This document shows positions 36,301 to 46,919 of a stretch of DNA of 64,000 nucleotides, in pieces (the first letter of the stretch is position 1; the number at the start of each line of letters is the position of its first letter). Made by a program: the position numbers and the translations under genes. Under the pieces are notes generated by a model that did no database searches, had not been told where the DNA came from, and worked only from the letters and a program-made list of their open reading frames with translations. Source of the DNA: Glossina fuscipes (taxonomy: Eukaryota; Arthropoda; Insecta; Diptera; Glossinidae); the NCBI RefSeq assembly GCF_014805625.2, contig NW_023998651.1:979742-1043741 (forward strand), written 5' to 3'.

Positions 36301-39300
36301 TTCGGAAATGGTTCAAGCAGGCTCTATAGCGCAAATTGAATGGAGTAAATTACAGCAACCCTTCTACGAAGAACGACTGAAGGGGAACGTGCCTGATTTA
36401 ACTTGTAATGCACTATCAAATCCATCAACTCGTGCCAATCCAGTTAGCATGAACTTGACTTCACGGCCGAATACAACGACTGCATGTATGTCAACTAACG
36501 CACAAAATAATCGTCCTGGTCCTCCACCTCCTTATCATTGCACTCAGCGTCCTGCCTCAGTACCTATTACATCTCAATCACCATCGAGTCCTCACAATCC
36601 CACATCGAATCTATCATTGCCGTCTCCACGAATATCAGGTGGTGTCATGGGAGTTCCAACAAATTCACCCAACATGGACGTATCCGCATCGTCTGTAGCT
36701 GCTACCCCTGCTACATCCACATGTACAACAACGGGCGCAACATCAAACAGTGCTAATACTAGCCTACAACCAAAAATTAGTTACTCCCAAGAGGGCTCTC
36801 CCTCTGCTATAAATCAAAGCGCAGCTGCTGGACTTTCCACAAGGGGTCGTAACACCACAAACTCATTAAATAGTAACCCTAGTACACCACTGTCACTGTC
36901 ACATGTGTCTCCGAAGGATTTAGATACATCCAATATAAATACTTCTGCAACAGGTACGTACACATTGATAAAATATCACAATTTTTGTGCGGAAAGTCTA
37001 TTGCTCCTAGCTACAGTCGGCATATGTGACCACATATTTCTGAAGTCTACGCACAGGTCACAATTTCCTAGATATTTTAATGAAATTTGTCGCACTACAA
37101 TGGTTCTCGATATTTTTAGGAAGTTATTAAATTTACCTTCAATCGCCATTTTTAATCAATTTTCAAATTATAAAATAAATCTTTATTACATTGAACTTTG
37201 CTACCATATGAAACTTGAATTGTTATTTAATATAAATTTCTATATGTTAAGAAATATATTTTTTGACCAACAAAAGTGCAGTTTTTCGTACTGTATGCGG
37301 ACTTTATTGGGTTCTCGTATGTGTACAATGGCAATTGATGCAAAATATTCACGGTTTTTTAGTGTAAGTGGTGAAATGTCGAACTCTAAAGGTGATGAAC
37401 TGCAGTAGATTCTGGAAAGTGAAAACGAAATGAAGGGGGTGTAAAGCAGTGAACGGAAAGTTAATAAAATTTTTTGTTTTTAAAGTAAAATAAATAAAAT
37501 TATCGTTTAAAATTGAAGAGGAGAGAGGGAAATATAGGATTCTCCTCTTTACTCCTTTTGTTTTGCTTAAACTACCTTTATTTATGTTTCAAGGCCCATA
37601 TCACAAACTGTGTATTTTACGTTATAATGTGCTCGTTCTGAGGTTAATTAAAATACGTGATGATAGTAAACATTTATTTAATATGTATTTATATTTTTAT
37701 TTGTATTCCTTATTATTTGTGAGTAGACCAGAAATCGACAAGACCCAGTCCTCAGAGATCGAGAAGTCCTCTACTGATGGCGAGCAATACTGGCGGACTT
37801 GTCGAAATATCAAACCTGGAACCCCGATTTTCAAGCCCAGGGCAAAATTTTGCAAACGGTATTAACGGAGGATCTTCAAACCCATTTAAAAACCAATCAG
37901 GAGTTTTGGACGTAAGCTACTTTAACCACATTCCGATATTTTTTTCTTTATCTTGCGGATTTTTTCTTTATACATTTTTTAGCGGCAAAACATGACAGGC
38001 CAAATGTCGTCACATTTTAGCCGCCGACCTGATAATATGCCGTTGAATCCAAACAATAACAGGACAGGTCAAAGCAAGATGACTAACTCTTTTGACCCAA
38101 TTACATCGCTGGCTCAAATGTCGCAGCAACTAGGTGTAGGCGTTAACATGGCGAGTACACCCGGCAGTATTGGGGCGTTAGGCACTGGTAGCGCTGTAAA
38201 TGATATGAGTCCGTCCACTAATATGAATATGGACAGTCTCATGAGTTCATTAGATCCATCAATATCAGAACATTGCAACTCGGCCGGCGGAAATATGGGT
38301 ATTGTTGGTAGTTCCTCCGTATCGTTTGGTCCGAGCAATTGTCATATGATAGGGCCAATGGGACAACGCCTAATGAGTCCGAAAATGTGTGGCAATGCTA
38401 ACGTCGCAACTTTCACTTCTGTCAATACCAGTATGCGGGAGAGCTCAGCTCCATTTTCGGGTATGATGTCTACACATCGTATGGTAAACCATCGAATCTC
38501 GACAAATTTCGCCAATTTTAACGTTTCGCCTAATATCCAAGTTAAAGCTAGTACTCCGAACACAATACAATACATGCCAGTCCGACCGCAAAATAATAAC
38601 AATAACACTATGCGTGCAACACCAAGTTTGGAGTTTTTACGTTATACCAACCCACAACTAATAGGGCCAGCTGGTAGTCTGTCGGGAGTTGGTGTCCTAG
38701 ATAGTTCAAGTCACATAACCCAAATGAATGCAGCAAACGACATAGGCAAAGTGGCTAATGCCTCGAATGGCTTAGGAACAAATATGCAACAAATGAATTT
38801 TTACGGCAATTGCAACCAAATAAATTCTGTAGGTATGGTTGAACAAGATGAATTACAAAGCACTGGTGGCCTACTTTCTCCCCATGACTTGAATCTAAAC
38901 CAACATGGAAATGTTTTGAGAGGTATGAGACCGATGCGTCAGCCTAGTATGGCTCAAGGTGGTGGGTTAGCTGGACCGCGAATGCAACTTCCGGGAATGC
39001 CCAATATAACTTCAACAGGTTCTAACGCTTTAAGTCCATTTTCTGGTAACGATCCAGAGTCAATGGATATAAGCGAATCGTCACCATCCATGTTCAATAG
39101 CGCGGCCTCTGGCGGGGGGCAGCTTCAAATGTATCAGCAAAAGCCGAACAAAAGTATGGCTTTAAATGCCGTAAACGCAGGCGTCAGTAATAATGCGGTA
39201 CCAAACAATAACATTCTTACTAATGATCAAACACAATCGAGATCTTTGCAGGCGACAGTTCTAATAGGACCAGGACCCAGCAACAATATACTTCCGAATC

Positions 39301-39527
39301 CATTAAATGTTAACGGAAATATTATGCCTGCCGGATGTTCTAGTGGCAGCATCAACTATAAGTCTTTCGTAGGACCAACTTCGAATGATCTAAAGTATGC
39401 TCAGCAATATCATACTTTTCAGCAGCAGCTATATGCAACGTCTACGCGAAATCAACAACCTGGAAATTCTGCAAACATCATGAACCCGACCAACAATTCA
39501 AATGCTGGTTTCTTTGTTAATAAATAA
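30103..39527 (+). CDS. lgs: legless (BCL9 family) Wnt/Wingless co-activator, 5' exon missing
   Basis: Legless is a nuclear adaptor in Wingless/Wnt signalling. Its HD1 region binds the PHD finger of Pygopus and HD2 binds Armadillo/beta-catenin, bringing Pygopus to TCF target genes. Six exons (30103-30384, 32768-33007, 34740-35321, 35379-36953, 37727-37911, 37983-39527) join without a shift, each junction splitting a codon consistently, to give 1468 codons plus TAA. HD1 (NHIFVFSTQLANKGAEAV) lies near residue 280 of the visible part, HD2 (LTPQQRQHREEQLAKLKK) near residue 435. Ser/Asn/Gly-rich low-complexity stretches and the ending FFVNK match Drosophila Lgs. The start codon exon lies further upstream and was not found. 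No disabling change is seen. Confidence 0.93.
30385..32767 (+). other. lgs: lgs intron with AT microsatellite
   Basis: This 2.4-kb AT-rich intron contains TA-rich runs at 31700-31790. Open frames at 30552-30821 and 31119-31415 lack motifs and are judged spurious. Confidence 0.7.
32768..33007 (+). CDS. lgs: lgs exon, poly-Ser and SPVGFGSIGN block
   Basis: The acceptor TTTGCAG ends at 32767 and the donor CT/GTAAGT starts at 33008. The frame gives a poly-Ser run, then AIKKEENNMSPVGFGSIGN, a block also present in Drosophila Lgs. A longer open frame in another phase covers the same bases but has no such match. The exon ends one base into a codon. Joined to 34740 this gives Ser. Confidence 0.85.
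33008..34739 (+). other. lgs: lgs intron (possible extra exon not supported)
   Basis: This intron has a (TA)n stretch at 33080-33125. An open frame at 33467-33717 begins right after an acceptor-like CAG, but its peptide (SKIGLSSSNFHPKRRVCYS) is unlike the low-complexity Lgs sequence and ends in a stop. Skipping it keeps the reading frame. Confidence 0.55.
34740..35321 (+). CDS. lgs: lgs exon with HD1 (Pygopus-binding)
   Basis: The acceptor TCATTTTAG ends at 34739. The exon begins QINESAANNSIS. The block CLDYMQQQNHIFVFSTQL from about 35031 starts HD1, which runs to about 35200 (FLEDFFLKN). The open frame extends upstream to 34532, but that part is intron sequence without homology. The donor is G/GTATAT at 35322. 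Confidence 0.9.
35322..35378 (+). other. lgs: lgs mini-intron, 57 bp, in frame without stop
   Basis: It has GTATAT at the start and ACATTTAG at the end, with a T-rich middle. Its length is a multiple of three and no stop occurs in frame, so retention would add 19 hydrophobic residues between HD1 and HD2. Confidence 0.75.
35379..36953 (+). CDS. lgs: lgs exon with HD2 (Armadillo-binding)
   Basis: The acceptor TACATTTAG ends at 35378. HD2 is encoded at 35576-35655 (LTPQQRQHREEQLAKLKK, then NQFLFPEN). Further conserved blocks are EWSKLQQPFYEERLKG (about 36337), GPPPPYH and LSLPSPR (about 36620). The donor CAG/GTACGT is at 36954. The frame stays open to 37408 into intron, giving an apparent alternative C-terminus if the intron is retained. 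Confidence 0.9.
37727..37911 (+). CDS. lgs: lgs exon, RPSPQ-RSP block
   Basis: The acceptor TGAGTAG ends at 37726 and the donor GAC/GTAAGC is at 37912. The peptide starts DQKSTRPSPQRSRSP and includes EPRFSSPGQNF. Both match fly Lgs just after its HD2-containing region. The phase fits the G left by the preceding exon. Confidence 0.85.
37983..39527 (+). CDS. lgs: lgs last coding exon
   Basis: The acceptor TTTTTTAG ends at 37982 and the stop TAA is at 39525-39527. It includes FSRRPDNMPLNPN, FDPITSLAQMSQQLG, VKASTPNTIQYMPVRPQ, a LKYAQQYHTFQQQLY block near the end and the final FFVNK. It is rich in Met, Asn, Gly and Ser, as expected for the C-terminal half that activates transcription in Lgs. Confidence 0.9.
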   Translation, partial: RQNMTGQMSSHFSRRPDNMPLNPNNNRTGQSKMTNSFDPITSLAQMSQQLGVGVNMASTPGSIGALGTGSAVNDMSPSTNMNMDSLMSSLDPSISEHCNSAGGNMGIVGSSSVSFGPSNCHMIGPMGQRLMSPKMCGNANVATFTSVNTSMRESSAPFSGMMSTHRMVNHRISTNFANFNVSPNIQVKASTPNTIQYMPVRPQNNNNNTMRATPSLEFLRYTNPQLIGPAGSLSGVGVLDSSSHITQMNAANDIGKVANASNGLGTNMQQMNFYGNCNQINSVGMVEQDELQSTGGLLSPHDLNLNQHGNVLRGMRPMRQPSMAQGGGLAGPRMQLPGMPNITSTGSNALSPFSGNDPESMDISESSPSMFNSAASGGGQLQMYQQKPNKSMALNAVNAGVSNNAVPNNNILTNDQTQSRSLQATVLIGPGPSNNILPNPLNVNGNIMPAGCSSGSINYKSFVGPTSNDLKYAQQYHTFQQQLYATSTRNQQPGNSANIMNPTNNSNAGFFVNK

Positions 39528-40239
39528 TCAAATATATATTCACCTCATAACAATGAATTATTTATTTTAATCCCGTACTTTTTACATAGCAAGTGATTTT
39601 GAGAACACTGTGTGCATAAGGTTACGCGTTTACTTTTAAATGGCATATGATCCCAACTCACATACGAGAACTTCTTCTATTCCTATGTTTTTATGCGAAA
39701 CCCTATATGCCTCTTTATATATATATAATATTCCTGTATAACGTCTTATACAAGTTGTTTTGTTAACATAGTTTAGAAGCCAAACGAGTTAACTTTCTAA
39801 TAAAAATTGGAATTGAATTTTCTTTTGAAGTCCTTCTAATCTAAATTCTCGACTCAAGATGTACCCAAAAATGCATTACGCGGCTCACTTGCGGAAATAA
39901 CCCACTTAAATCTTAATAAAAATTGAATGTTAAGGAAATATTAGTGAACGTAGCTCTATTTGCAAATTATTGTAAGATATCCGTTGTTCTATTATGTACA
40001 CGTAGTATTATTGTAGCATAAAACTGAGTCGGGCGCATAGAAAGCTATTTCTTTTGGTTCAAAGCCTTAGCAAATCTTATTCAGTCCCCTGCCTTTCAAA
40101 TCTTAAAATGGAATCAAAAAGGAAAAAATTGAATAACTCAACAAAATGTACAAAATAGTTTTGCTTTTGCAAATTTGTTACTGTTATACAAATGCTTGTC
40201 TTCCTTTATTTAACGGCTTTATATCAAAAGTCTGGTACT
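39528..40239 (+). other. lgs: lgs 3' UTR and candidate poly(A) signals
   Basis: AATAAA hexamers occur at 39799-39804 and 39915-39920, about 270 and 390 bases after the stop. Either could end the transcript. No other gene is seen. Confidence 0.5.
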
Positions 40240-40242
40240 TGC

Positions 40243-40293
<51 letters not shown>
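40240..40293. repeat. TA dinucleotide microsatellite
   Basis: About 54 bp of (TA)n interrupted by two TG steps (ATGTATAT). Confidence 0.85.
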
Positions 40294-40294
<1 letters not shown>

Positions 40295-40423
40295 TAGTGT
40301 GATCGCATACCGTCGCATGCATCCACTTTGAAGTGCGAGTTATTATACTTATGCTAAGTTTGCATAATTCTGTAACAAAAAAAAAAAGTAAAACAAAAAT
40401 TTTGTCGTACTTCAACTGGCTGG

Positions 40424-40447
40424 GTATTGCATTTCGTAATGCAATAC
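40424..40447. repeat. Perfect hairpin, 10-bp stem and 4-base loop
   Basis: GTATTGCATT and AATGCAATAC pair perfectly around TCGT. Downstream are TATAAATAG (40518-40526) and AATAAA (40541-40546, and another near 40570), then a GC-richer stretch. A small solo LTR is one possible reading, but no boundaries are seen. Confidence 0.6.
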
Positions 40448-40619
40448 GATGCCACGCGCCCTAATCAAAACAATTACTATCTGTTTACGTTAGAATAATT
40501 TAGTGTAATAATTTCTGTATAAATAGCCAGGTAAGAATTGAATAAAATTAATTGTTATCAATCAATTCAATAAAGCGTATCAATTGGCTATTTTATTAAA
40601 GGCGTTAAATCCGCCCGAA

Positions 40620-43600
40620 GCATAAAGCTTATAGTTAGGGAACGTCTCTTGCCGAGCTACATTGGCACTAAATAAGACGGCTAGACTTGGCGCGCAGAAG
40701 CCGAGCAGCATAGGGCTAAACCGTGGTACACCAAATAAGAAGGATAAACCAAAACATTATCCATACTACATAAATCATTAATACCGCACAAATCACTTTT
40801 TTTATTACAATATATATTCTCCAAGGGCAGCTACTTCATTAGACCTTAAGTAAAGGCATACTTTTTTGAATAAATCAGTTAATTTTCGGTATTTTATTTG
40901 CAATTTGATGTATCTTTATATACGAAATCATATTGTAAATAAGTGTATATTGATGAATGATGTGTTATCATTTTCCATCGATATACTTATGACATATTTG
41001 TGTTGCTTGTTTATATACAAGTATCAATTTCATGGAGAAAAATGTCTTTGAAAAGAGATGCAGGGATTGAGATCGAGATCACGTATCTGAGAGCAAACTT
41101 TTATTCGTGACTAATCCGACAATTGATAGACGTTCGGTCGCGTAAGAATATCGCGTCAATTTCGATGCAATCATTCATAAGTAAATGGAAAAGCAGAAAT
41201 GAGGAGCTAATTTTTTTTTATTTAAATTGCAGCTAACAAACCCCAAAAAAAACTACTGATTATCTTTTCTGATAGATAAACAAATCAACCAACTATCGAG
41301 TCAAAGAACAATTTTAAAAAATTGTTTATACCCTTTACTCACATATTTGATATAATTTTTGCAAAATAGGAAAAGAGGTAAAATTTACATAAAGTAGAAA
41401 AAACTGCATAAGTATTAAATTTTTTCAATTAATTATAAAAGAAAAATGTAATTAAAATAAGCTTTAGTGCACTCTTCAAATTGACGCAGCTGCCAATTGT
41501 ATTATTTCTTAAAACAATCGGTCTACGCCTTTGCGCGTTCGCGTGCGTTTTGGTCGACGGTATAATGATGATAAGGATTCTTCTTGGGGCTGATATACAT
41601 TGATTGCTTATGTTCCGACGGCTACATTTAAAAATTTGCAAACCGAAGACGTTGAATCAAATAATGATTACGAAAGAAAGAAGAGTTTAATCTAATGTGC
41701 AGAGAAGGCTTTAAATATAACTTTGTTGACAATATTTTGTGCCGTCTTATTTTGGCTTAAAAAGCTTTTATGTTCTAGTTTATTGAGAAGAATTTGTAAC
41801 TTCTGCTTAAGTTGTTATTGCTTTTAGTTTAGCTATTTACGAAAGAAATAATCGAAAAACATAAATAATAACTGTACATCAAATCACGAACGATTTTTTA
41901 GCATCATTTTTATTATGTAATGAAGGCAAATAATGTTATATAATAGATTTATAATAAAGGGAAAAAGTAAGTATTTTTTTTATGTTTGCATTAATTTTTT
42001 TTAATATTCAGTGGTTGTGATTGAATGGTTATATTCCAAAGAACAATTATGTGAACTGCTGACTTTCATTGCAAACCATCCTAAAGAAAAGTACTAAAAT
42101 TTGGCGCACCCATCAAATCTTTGGATAGTGGTGCATATGTCTCTATCGATAGTGTAGCATAGTGGGTTTCTATTTGTTTTTAATTGCATTTTATATGTTT
42201 ACAAACTCCTATACTCGATGTGTCACCTGAGGACGATATGCCAAGTACAGTTAAGAAACGAAAGTAAGTGCGTGCGACTTATTATTTTAAAGATTTAATA
42301 TTTTCCTTTTTGTTGAGTTCAGTTGGAAAGAAGGCAACGTTTGGCGATCGAGATTTACTCCAGAAACAAATTGATAATAAAACTTCCTTTCAAAAGTCCA
42401 TCTAATAATTATTAATGGAGCAAACTTAATTATTAGAAGAAAATCGGGGACGTTCAATGCCAAGGTACTGAAGCTGATAATAACTTCAATTTTTTTTATT
42501 CTTATACGTGTATTATTTATACGTATAATATACACAAATAAATAATGTGTCGAAGCATTCTGTCTAATACTTATGTATTGATCAACATAAAACGATTACG
42601 CATTAATATTTGACAAAACATGCTTTACCATTCACAAATTAAAATTGTTTGTTTGGGTTTGTTAAGATTAAATAAACTAAGCAACGAGGAATGCGGCTTG
42701 TATACTCATTAAAAAAAATTTTTTTTTTTTGCTCAAATTCTTTTTTCTTATAATTTTCCGGTTCGTTTTAATTTTTTGTTTTGTTTGCAGTTTTCTTTGT
42801 TTTCAATATACGGCCGTTTTATTTTATAAGTGTAACTCTCAACAATACTAATGCCAAACGTAAGCTATTTTGCTTTTCACAAATGGGAGAGAATGTGTTC
42901 ATCAGCTGGTTTGCTTACGTAACCCTAAAAAGCCTATAGCAATAACCAGTGCTAAACGCTTCAACCGAAAACATAAACCGCAGTTCCGATATATAATTAC
43001 ACCTTTGAATAAGAGGGAATGTTATGCGTAACCACATGTATTGCAAATTGAATGCTTAGCAATCCGACATGAGACTATGAATACAGCTCTAATAGTTTTA
43101 TTTACGGATATTTAATGTTAGCTGCCACATTATCTATGCGGTCAGGTAAACAGTAAAGTTTACATTCCTTTTCTCTTTATACCTTGTATTAATAAATTTT
43201 TAATTAAAACACCTCTATCATCAATTTTACTACGTTTAATGATTGTTAATGGTTGCATAAAAGTGTTCTTAGTAGCTTTTCCGGTTGCTGCTGTGAAATC
43301 TTTTATTATGCCTTTAATTGACGCAAGGCAGTATCATCGTATTCGACATGTTTTTCATTGCCACAGAATTGCTTCGCAATGCCGATGTAATATGGTTCGC
43401 GCTCATTTCACCATCCACGCAAAACTATTTCGGTGTTCTCAGCATCAATGCTTAACCTTGTAACGAGTGCCAGTATCTCAAACTCCTTAGCTACGAAGAG
43501 TTTAAGAAATCCAGGAATTTGCTGCAGATACTGGAAATAAATGGCAGATGCATACGTTTGCATCAACTTGGAGAATTTATTATGTTTGCATAAGTCAATA

Positions 43601-44039
43601 AAGGATACAGCCGAAGAAAAAGTAAAAGTTTTTTTAATATAACCAGATAATAGCTACCTTGAAATTTCTTTACACGTCAAATAAATCGTCTTGTCGCAAT
43701 AAGCTGTGAAACTATACAACTGAACAAACTAAAGAAGAGCAAACGATGTAACATACAAATGCCATTATTATCAAAGATAACAAATTAAGATCTACTAATT
43801 GCCAATATAAACACCATTTATACCACCGTGAGGGATTTTGTATTTTATCAGTAAACGAGGGTAGTGCATTTGTTTTTTGTTGCTTTCGTGCAAGACATAA
43901 CTCGATGGCGAGCAAGATGAGAGGAACATTCGGTCTTCTGTTCCAAGTGCGACATCAGATTATTGTTTGAGGGGAAAGATAACGGCGAGAGCAGCGATAG
44001 TTCCACATCTCTTATTAGTAACAACAAATGTGATTATAA
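40620..44039. other. No gene recognised
   Basis: 3.4 kb of AT-rich intergenic sequence with poly-T/A runs near 42000 and 42710-42730. Short frames at 41429-41641, 42287-42535, 43239-43463 and 43712-43915 have no motif. 43920-44039 may already be decayed gag of the following BEL relic. Confidence 0.45.
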
Positions 44040-44160
44040 CGTAATCCCAACGATTGTAAAGCACGATAAAACTACTGAAACTGATATCAGTTTACATAAA
44101 CGCGCATTGCAAAGTTATAACATTCATTGATAACGGCTCAAACGTATCATAAATTGAGAA

Positions 44161-44248
44161 AGAGCCGATAGCCTGTGTTGCTAGTGCTCAATGTCTCTTT
44201 TTTTAGTCTAAGAATTCAATTCATTAGTCTAAAATTAAAATAATAATA
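44161..44248 (+). mobile_element. Very short 5'-truncated I-like insertion with target duplication
   Basis: This ~90-bp piece matches the last part of I-like copies 1 and 2 (GCCGATAGCCTGTGTTGCTAG, then TTAGTCTAAGAATTCAATTC) and ends in TAA repeats. It is flanked by ATAAATTGAGAA at 44149-44160 and 44249-44260, an exact 12-bp target site duplication. It sits in the BEL-2 protease region, so it is younger than BEL-2. Confidence 0.85.
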
Positions 44249-44489
44249 ATAAATTGAGAAAAGTAGAGCATTTACAGAGAAATTACACTTTATAATTCTG
44301 GAAGTAAGCAAAATATATGAGGTTTTCGCCCCATTTAGCTCAAATGTAAAGCGTTCAGAAGTGTTGGCTAGTCGAATCGACATTGATGGTTAAGAAGATT
44401 TATTACTGCTCTGATTACTTTACAATCGAGAGCTTTGATAAAAAGCATTTGGAGTCCTTCCAGTCTGAGAGTGATAACAGAGCTGAAAA

Positions 44490-44683
44490 TGAAGTTAGGT
44501 TGTCAATATGACATTAGCTTTCTTGGAAAGAAAAACGAATTTGAATATCACGATAGTTATTTAAAAGTACTGAATCGTTTACAAAACGTGAATACAAAAT
44601 TGGAGAGCAATTCCAAAAATTACGATCGGTATCAACGTAAACCAAACGAATATTTGGTAAAGGTCTTTGCAAACAAAATATAA
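44490..44683 (+). pseudogene. BEL reverse transcriptase N-terminal remnant
   Basis: The peptide DISFLGKKNEFEYHDSYLKV then LNRLQNVNTKLESNS and NEYLVKVFANKI fits the conserved segment just before the BEL fingers domain (a GLLW-like block, aliphatic LNRL-, then an EYxxKGxAxK-like end). A stop follows at 44681-44683. Confidence 0.5.
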
Positions 44684-46096
44684 GTCGTATCACCCCGTGT
44701 TTTTGTCCAAAACCAAAAAATTCGCTACGTCAATCAGTGGCATTTCTATAAGCTCTCAGGTCAGGGTCTCAAACGATCGATACAGCATAAACCCAAGCCG
44801 CTGCTATGAATATTCACGAGATTCGGGTTACTGAAAAGTAGTGCGCACAGTAATATATGCGAAAAGGTACAGAAAAGTCCAAACATTTGACATTTATGTT
44901 ATGAAAGTTATCCTATTCGAACCTGCCATCTCACCCCGATCAATACAATATATCATATAGTGAAATGCAAAATCGTTTTTAGACGACTATCTAGGGGCGT
45001 TAACAACCCCAATCGACGATTATGAGCAATTTTGTTACAAAACATGAGGTAACTGCAGCAGCCAAAGGGATTATAAGTACCCGCCAAGAAATGAGATTCA
45101 ATCTATGAGGATTTATATGGAACTCATCTTTGCCAAACTGGCAATGGTGCTAATGAAGTTGGTAATCTTTGCGAAATTGACAACGATATTAATGAAACCG
45201 ATAATCCAACAGCATCCTTCAGCGAATGGAATGGAATACAGCGGACAAAATCTGAGGAATGCTCTACGCCTGAGGATGTCAATTTTTGATATGTACGGTT
45301 TTTCAGCAAATTTTAAAATAAACTCTATAATAAATAAATAAACTAAATAAGTTGATGCCACAAAAAATTTGGAGAATTAATATAAATGGGCACGAGATAA
45401 TCCCTGGCCAGCTAAATGACTTGATGTACGCTTGGTGCAACAAACAACAAGACCTAAATTTGTATCTCAAGAAGTTATCACGAACAGTTAACAAATAGCG
45501 GAGCTAATTTTCGAGGCTAATGAAGCCCGTTGCTCAATTGTAACTGATTGGAAAACCAATTACCTTTGTTATATAAAAATCCAAAGCCATCTTCTTAAAA
45601 AGTACTACCCATTCCTGGGTTGGGATGACGTCTTGTGGCAATGGGAGTACGCTTCAAAACTGCCGTATTCGGATGCAAAGCCATCAAAAACAATGTTTTG
45701 ATTACATTCTGAAACCTTTATTACGTGAATAAATAGCATACTCTATCCGATATACAATTTATTTAAATAGTCGAAATATATTACGAGGACGAAAGTTCCA
45801 CTTTTTCCCAACAGAAATGTGCTTCTCGTAGGCAGATCCCAGCCAATGACGTCACCTAGCGAAAAGTAAATGGAAAATCATTCTTAAATTCAGATTGTCG
45901 GTAAGGATTATTATATCTGAAATTATCCGAAGAAAATTGGTCTCTCGAAACAGTGAAATTATGTTTGTAAAGCGAAAAGGCGGTCAAAAGAGACGATTAA
46001 GGTAATCACCAAAGAATAATATGTAATCTCCATCGCCGGTTATTGAAAGTTAGCTTTTCCATTCAATCTCGTCAGGATCACGATTAGCTAAGTAAA

Positions 46097-46327
46097 TTGT
46101 GGATTCCGAAAAACTTATATACTTTATCGTTCGAAAAAACACAATTAGTGCAAGGTAAGTCAATAGGTAAGAGTCCGTTAGACACATTAAACCAAAAATT
46201 GTTCGTAAGCAAGCTGATAGCTTTGCGGGGCCACTTCAGTTATGCGTTGTGTGTTGCCAACGAAACCCGAAATCCTATAATTTGGCCTAAATACGACGCT
46301 CTAGCAAAGTTAATTGAGATATCATGA
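46097..46327 (+). pseudogene. BEL integrase N-terminal linker remnant
   Basis: The segment LIALRGHFSYALCVANETRN followed by PIIWPKYDALAKLIE corresponds to the 'GGR..NPIILPK..LTKLI' region that precedes the integrase zinc finger in BEL/Pao elements. The same region occurs in BEL-1 at 3500-3620. Confidence 0.45.
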
Positions 46328-46330
46328 ACA

Positions 46331-46919
46331 AAATAAGTAAAAGCAGTAACTTTCTTGCGCTTCAATTGGGATATAATTATGGATCTGCTATTTACACCAC
46401 CACGTAAAGTCTGGGATACCAAACTGTTAGTTATGCAAAAATCTATCAGCTATTTCAATTAATCCTTGAATGCGAGAACTGCCTAAAAATTATGTTACTT
46501 TTTATGTCCGGCCGTTTATCTATAGGGACAATTGGCATTTTGGCGATATAGAAGCAGCTGTAGTCACACTGAGATCGAATGGGTTGCGCTCCTTAATCAT
46601 GTATGTAATTTATGCATTTGCATGTAATTTGTAACAAGCGTTCGATTGGTAAATGATCATATAAAGGAGTAGAATGGTGATTTAAAATGGCAAGCGACCC
46701 TTCTTCTGGCGGAGAGCTGATGCGGACAATTCGTTCAATAATTCACTTTAAAGAAAAAAAACTTCTGAATTACAAACCTTTTCGATAGAAGTAGAAAATA
46801 TAAGAAACTCACGACCACTTAGTCACCTTCAAAATGAAAGTGCGCATGAGTAAATGAGTGTGCATGAGAAAGCGTACTGAGGAGTTCACACTCAATCATT
46901 GTTTATCGGCCTGTCCAAA
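46331..46919. other. No gene recognised
   Basis: Spacer between the BEL-2 relic and the inverted-repeat arm. It could hold decayed BEL integrase sequence. Confidence 0.4.

Larger units (their letters stand above)
44040..46330 (+). mobile_element. Second BEL/Pao relic (BEL-2)
   Basis: The plus-strand order is an aspartic-protease start (IDNGSNVS at about 44130), a reverse transcriptase N-terminal segment (44490-44680) and an integrase N-terminal linker (46190-46320). Between 44690 and 46090 coding is too decayed to follow. No LTRs are seen. The protease is interrupted by a ~90-bp I-like fragment (44161-44248). Confidence 0.55.

Noticed and set aside
40240..40293. CRISPR-like or regulatory repeat
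   Set aside because: It is a plain TA microsatellite in a eukaryotic context.
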